From Halorubrum sp. CSM-61 (GTDB lineage: Archaea; Halobacteriota; Halobacteria; Halobacteriales; Haloferacaceae), in the NCBI RefSeq assembly GCF_003781945.1, contig NZ_RJJW01000012.1:1-64000 (forward strand): DNA of 64,000 nucleotides, read 5' to 3'. This document shows, one piece after another, positions 62,800-64,000 of this stretch. Under the pieces are notes generated by a model that had not been told where the DNA came from, did not search any database, and saw nothing but the letters and a program-made list of their open reading frames with translations. The position numbers were made by a program, and so were the translations under genes. Within the stretch, counting starts at the first letter, position 1; every line of letters starts with the position of its first letter.

Positions 62800-63411
62800 T
62801 CATTCGACGACGGAGGTGCTACTGTCACCATCATCCTCAGTACCCGTGCTTGTCAAGTGACCAGTCCGGATTGCTTCGCCGATTGCGAGGGTTGCTTCTG
62901 CGAGCGCGAGGTTGCGTCGCGTCGTTTGCCATTCTGTGAGGAAGGCACCGTTGTCGCTGTCGGCATCGTCGATATCTAGTTCACGGGCGAACTCCTCGGG
63001 TGAATCAACATCATATTCCTCGCGCCACGCCTGTATCTGTGCCTTCATGTCAGCGATTCCAGATGCGATCTCTTCGGGCGTCCATTCGGCGAGGAGTGAC
63101 TTGGAATATTCGGTGACGATGGCTGTTTCCGAACGGCGGTAGTGCGTCGTCTGTCCATCCTGTGATGTCGTCACTTGGCCAGCACCTTCGAGCGTCCGAA
63201 GGTGCTTTCGTGCTGTGGTCGGCGAGACACGTGCGCGATCGGCGATCTGTCCCGCAGACGTCGGATCGTACACACGAGAGATGACTTCGTACACTCGTTC
63301 AAAGGTTGTCGTCTCCTTGATCCATTCCTCTTCGACGGCGTCGTTCACATCACGGTGTTCGGTGCCGCCATCCGAGCTTATTCGGTGGAGCGGGAACGGC
63401 TCCTCGGACAT
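62800..63411 (-). CDS. Winged-helix regulator (DUF7342-like)
   Basis: A 203-residue protein. Winged helix at residues 30-95 (FERVYEVISRVYDPTSAGQIADRARVSPTTARKHLRTLEGAGQVTTSQDGQTTHYRRSE). The helical C-terminal part includes WTPEEIASGIADMKAQIQAWREEYDVDSPEEFARELD. It resembles haloarchaeal plasmid regulators listed as DUF7342. It is divergent from the DNA polymerase gene, with inverted repeat copy B between them. ATG at 63411 is preferred to the in-frame extension upstream. Confidence 0.8.
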   Translation of the reverse strand: MSEEPFPLHRISSDGGTEHRDVNDAVEEEWIKETTTFERVYEVISRVYDPTSAGQIADRARVSPTTARKHLRTLEGAGQVTTSQDGQTTHYRRSETAIVTEYSKSLLAEWTPEEIASGIADMKAQIQAWREEYDVDSPEEFARELDIDDADSDNGAFLTEWQTTRRNLALAEATLAIGEAIRTGHLTSTGTEDDGDSSTSVVE

Positions 63412-63503
63412 TATGTGCCAACTAACGAGAGAACCGTATAATAACCTGTGAGGTGGTCTATTGTTCACCAAATCCAAGAGATAGGGAACCGTCCAGAGTA
63501 TCC

Positions 63504-63545
63504 TTAACCAACATCCATCTGTGAGACGGTCGTTTTGTTGGTTAA
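63504..63545. repeat. Inverted repeat TTAACCAACA-N22-TGTTGGTTAA, copy B
   Basis: Perfect 10-bp arms (63504-63513 and 63536-63545) between the divergent winged-helix regulator and the DNA polymerase gene. Same arms as copy A, 3.9 kb away. Confidence 0.85.
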
Positions 63546-63728
63546 CACGCTTTCGGGGGTTCAGATAACAAGCTCGGAAACGATTCTGGAAACGGGGGTA
63601 CCGAAGCGAATACGCAAGAATACGTTGTTTCTGTCAAGCCGATCTCCATTTCCCGAAATCCGGAACAGACACGCCGGCGATTATGCGAGACTCCGGTGTG
63701 GAGACTGGTAGGTGGATGACTACCACAA

Positions 63729-64000
63729 ATGGTGTTCACAATCGATTTCCTTGGCGATGGTCGGGTCCTTGAATGGGAAGCGACCAACGACGGCGCGACT
63801 GCGACCGAACACGACGACTACACACCTCGCTTCTATGTCACAGCACGTGACCCTAACACCGACATTGATCTCACGCCACTTCGCTCACAATACGAGCGAC
63901 ACCCAGATGTCGTCGCGACAGAGATCGTATCCCGGCGCCCCGGATTTCGTCGTGACGACGAGCCCGCTCTCGCTGTCGACGTCGACCACGTCGACCGCGT
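63729..64000 (+). CDS. polB: Family B DNA polymerase, N-terminal part (runs past window end)
   Basis: An open frame of 90 codons with no stop, beginning MVFTIDFLGDGRVLEWE and continuing DDYTPRFYVTARDPNTDI...DVVATEIVSRRPGFRRDDEPALAVDV. This matches the N-terminal domain of the second haloarchaeal PolB (PolB2-like), which often lies on plasmids and mobile regions. Palm and finger motifs are outside the window, so completeness and activity cannot be judged. Confidence 0.75.
   Translation, partial: MVFTIDFLGDGRVLEWEATNDGATATEHDDYTPRFYVTARDPNTDIDLTPLRSQYERHPDVVATEIVSRRPGFRRDDEPALAVDVDHVDR

Noticed and set aside
1-64000. tRNA or rRNA genes and attachment sites
   Set aside because: No cloverleaf-like T-loop/anticodon arrangement or rRNA sequence was recognised by eye; a covariance-model scan would be needed to exclude small RNAs.

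Overview
The window is haloarchaeal (class Halobacteria). The proteins are strongly acidic. Exported proteins carry twin-arginine signals followed by lipoboxes, starts are often leaderless behind TATA-like boxes, and several families are typical of halophilic archaea: halocyanins, an Lrp-TRASH copper regulator, RdfA with an archaea-specific SMC-related protein (ASRP), Orc1/Cdc6, and ISH-type insertion sequences. No tRNA, rRNA or CRISPR array was recognised. The mix of metal, catabolic, IS-rich and replication genes suggests an accessory region of a chromosome or a megaplasmid.

Layout. 1-1.2 kb: end of a biotin operon (bioF, bioD). 1.5-3.4 kb: IS with a DDE transposase. 3.5-6.1 kb: CopB-type ATPase and a small membrane protein. 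6.3-9 kb: aconitase. 9.1-33.2 kb: a long copper/metal island. It holds a halocyanin, a PrsW-like protease, a secreted Lon-like protein, CopZ, the Lrp-TRASH regulator, CopA, a DUF411 lipoprotein, an ABC exporter, and a same-strand cluster (halocyanin-SHOCT, SHOCT proteins, DUF302, a Met/His-rich exported protein, a CPAC membrane protein, a membrane-anchored HTH regulator). A YHS-domain permease follows, then an amidohydrolase, and finally an ArsR-type regulator divergent from an HMA protein, an unusual CPG-motif P-type ATPase and an FmdE-like protein. 34-35.5 kb: universal stress protein and a dead IS630.

35.6-50.7 kb: a catabolic cluster. It has a carbohydrate ABC importer, two paralogous MOFRL glycerate kinases, a 2-hydroxyacid dehydrogenase, an SDR, an Ldh2-type oxidoreductase, a UlaG-like metallohydrolase, a zinc alcohol dehydrogenase, an RraA-like protein, an AEC transporter and an IclR regulator with two matching operator-like dyads. 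The natural reading is import of a sugar or sugar acid, oxidation and cleavage, and funnelling through glycerate to 2-phosphoglycerate. The substrate cannot be named from sequence.

50.7-58 kb: an IS graveyard with an 82-bp tandem repeat, a decayed alcohol dehydrogenase, several IS6 remnants and a sugar-kinase fragment, surrounding an rdfA-ASRP operon in which the ASRP gene is split by an ISH8-like element. 58-64 kb: a replication-type module (PadR regulator, Orc1/Cdc6, IS630, RecA-like protein, small coiled-coil protein, DEDD exonuclease, winged-helix regulator, start of a family B DNA polymerase), bracketed by two copies of an unusual TTAACCAACA/TGTTGGTTAA inverted repeat.

Two gene disruptions can be proved from arithmetic alone. 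Removing 21310-22717 restores a 251-codon halocyanin-SHOCT frame. Removing 55112-56513 with one 11-bp target copy restores a 645-codon ASRP frame.
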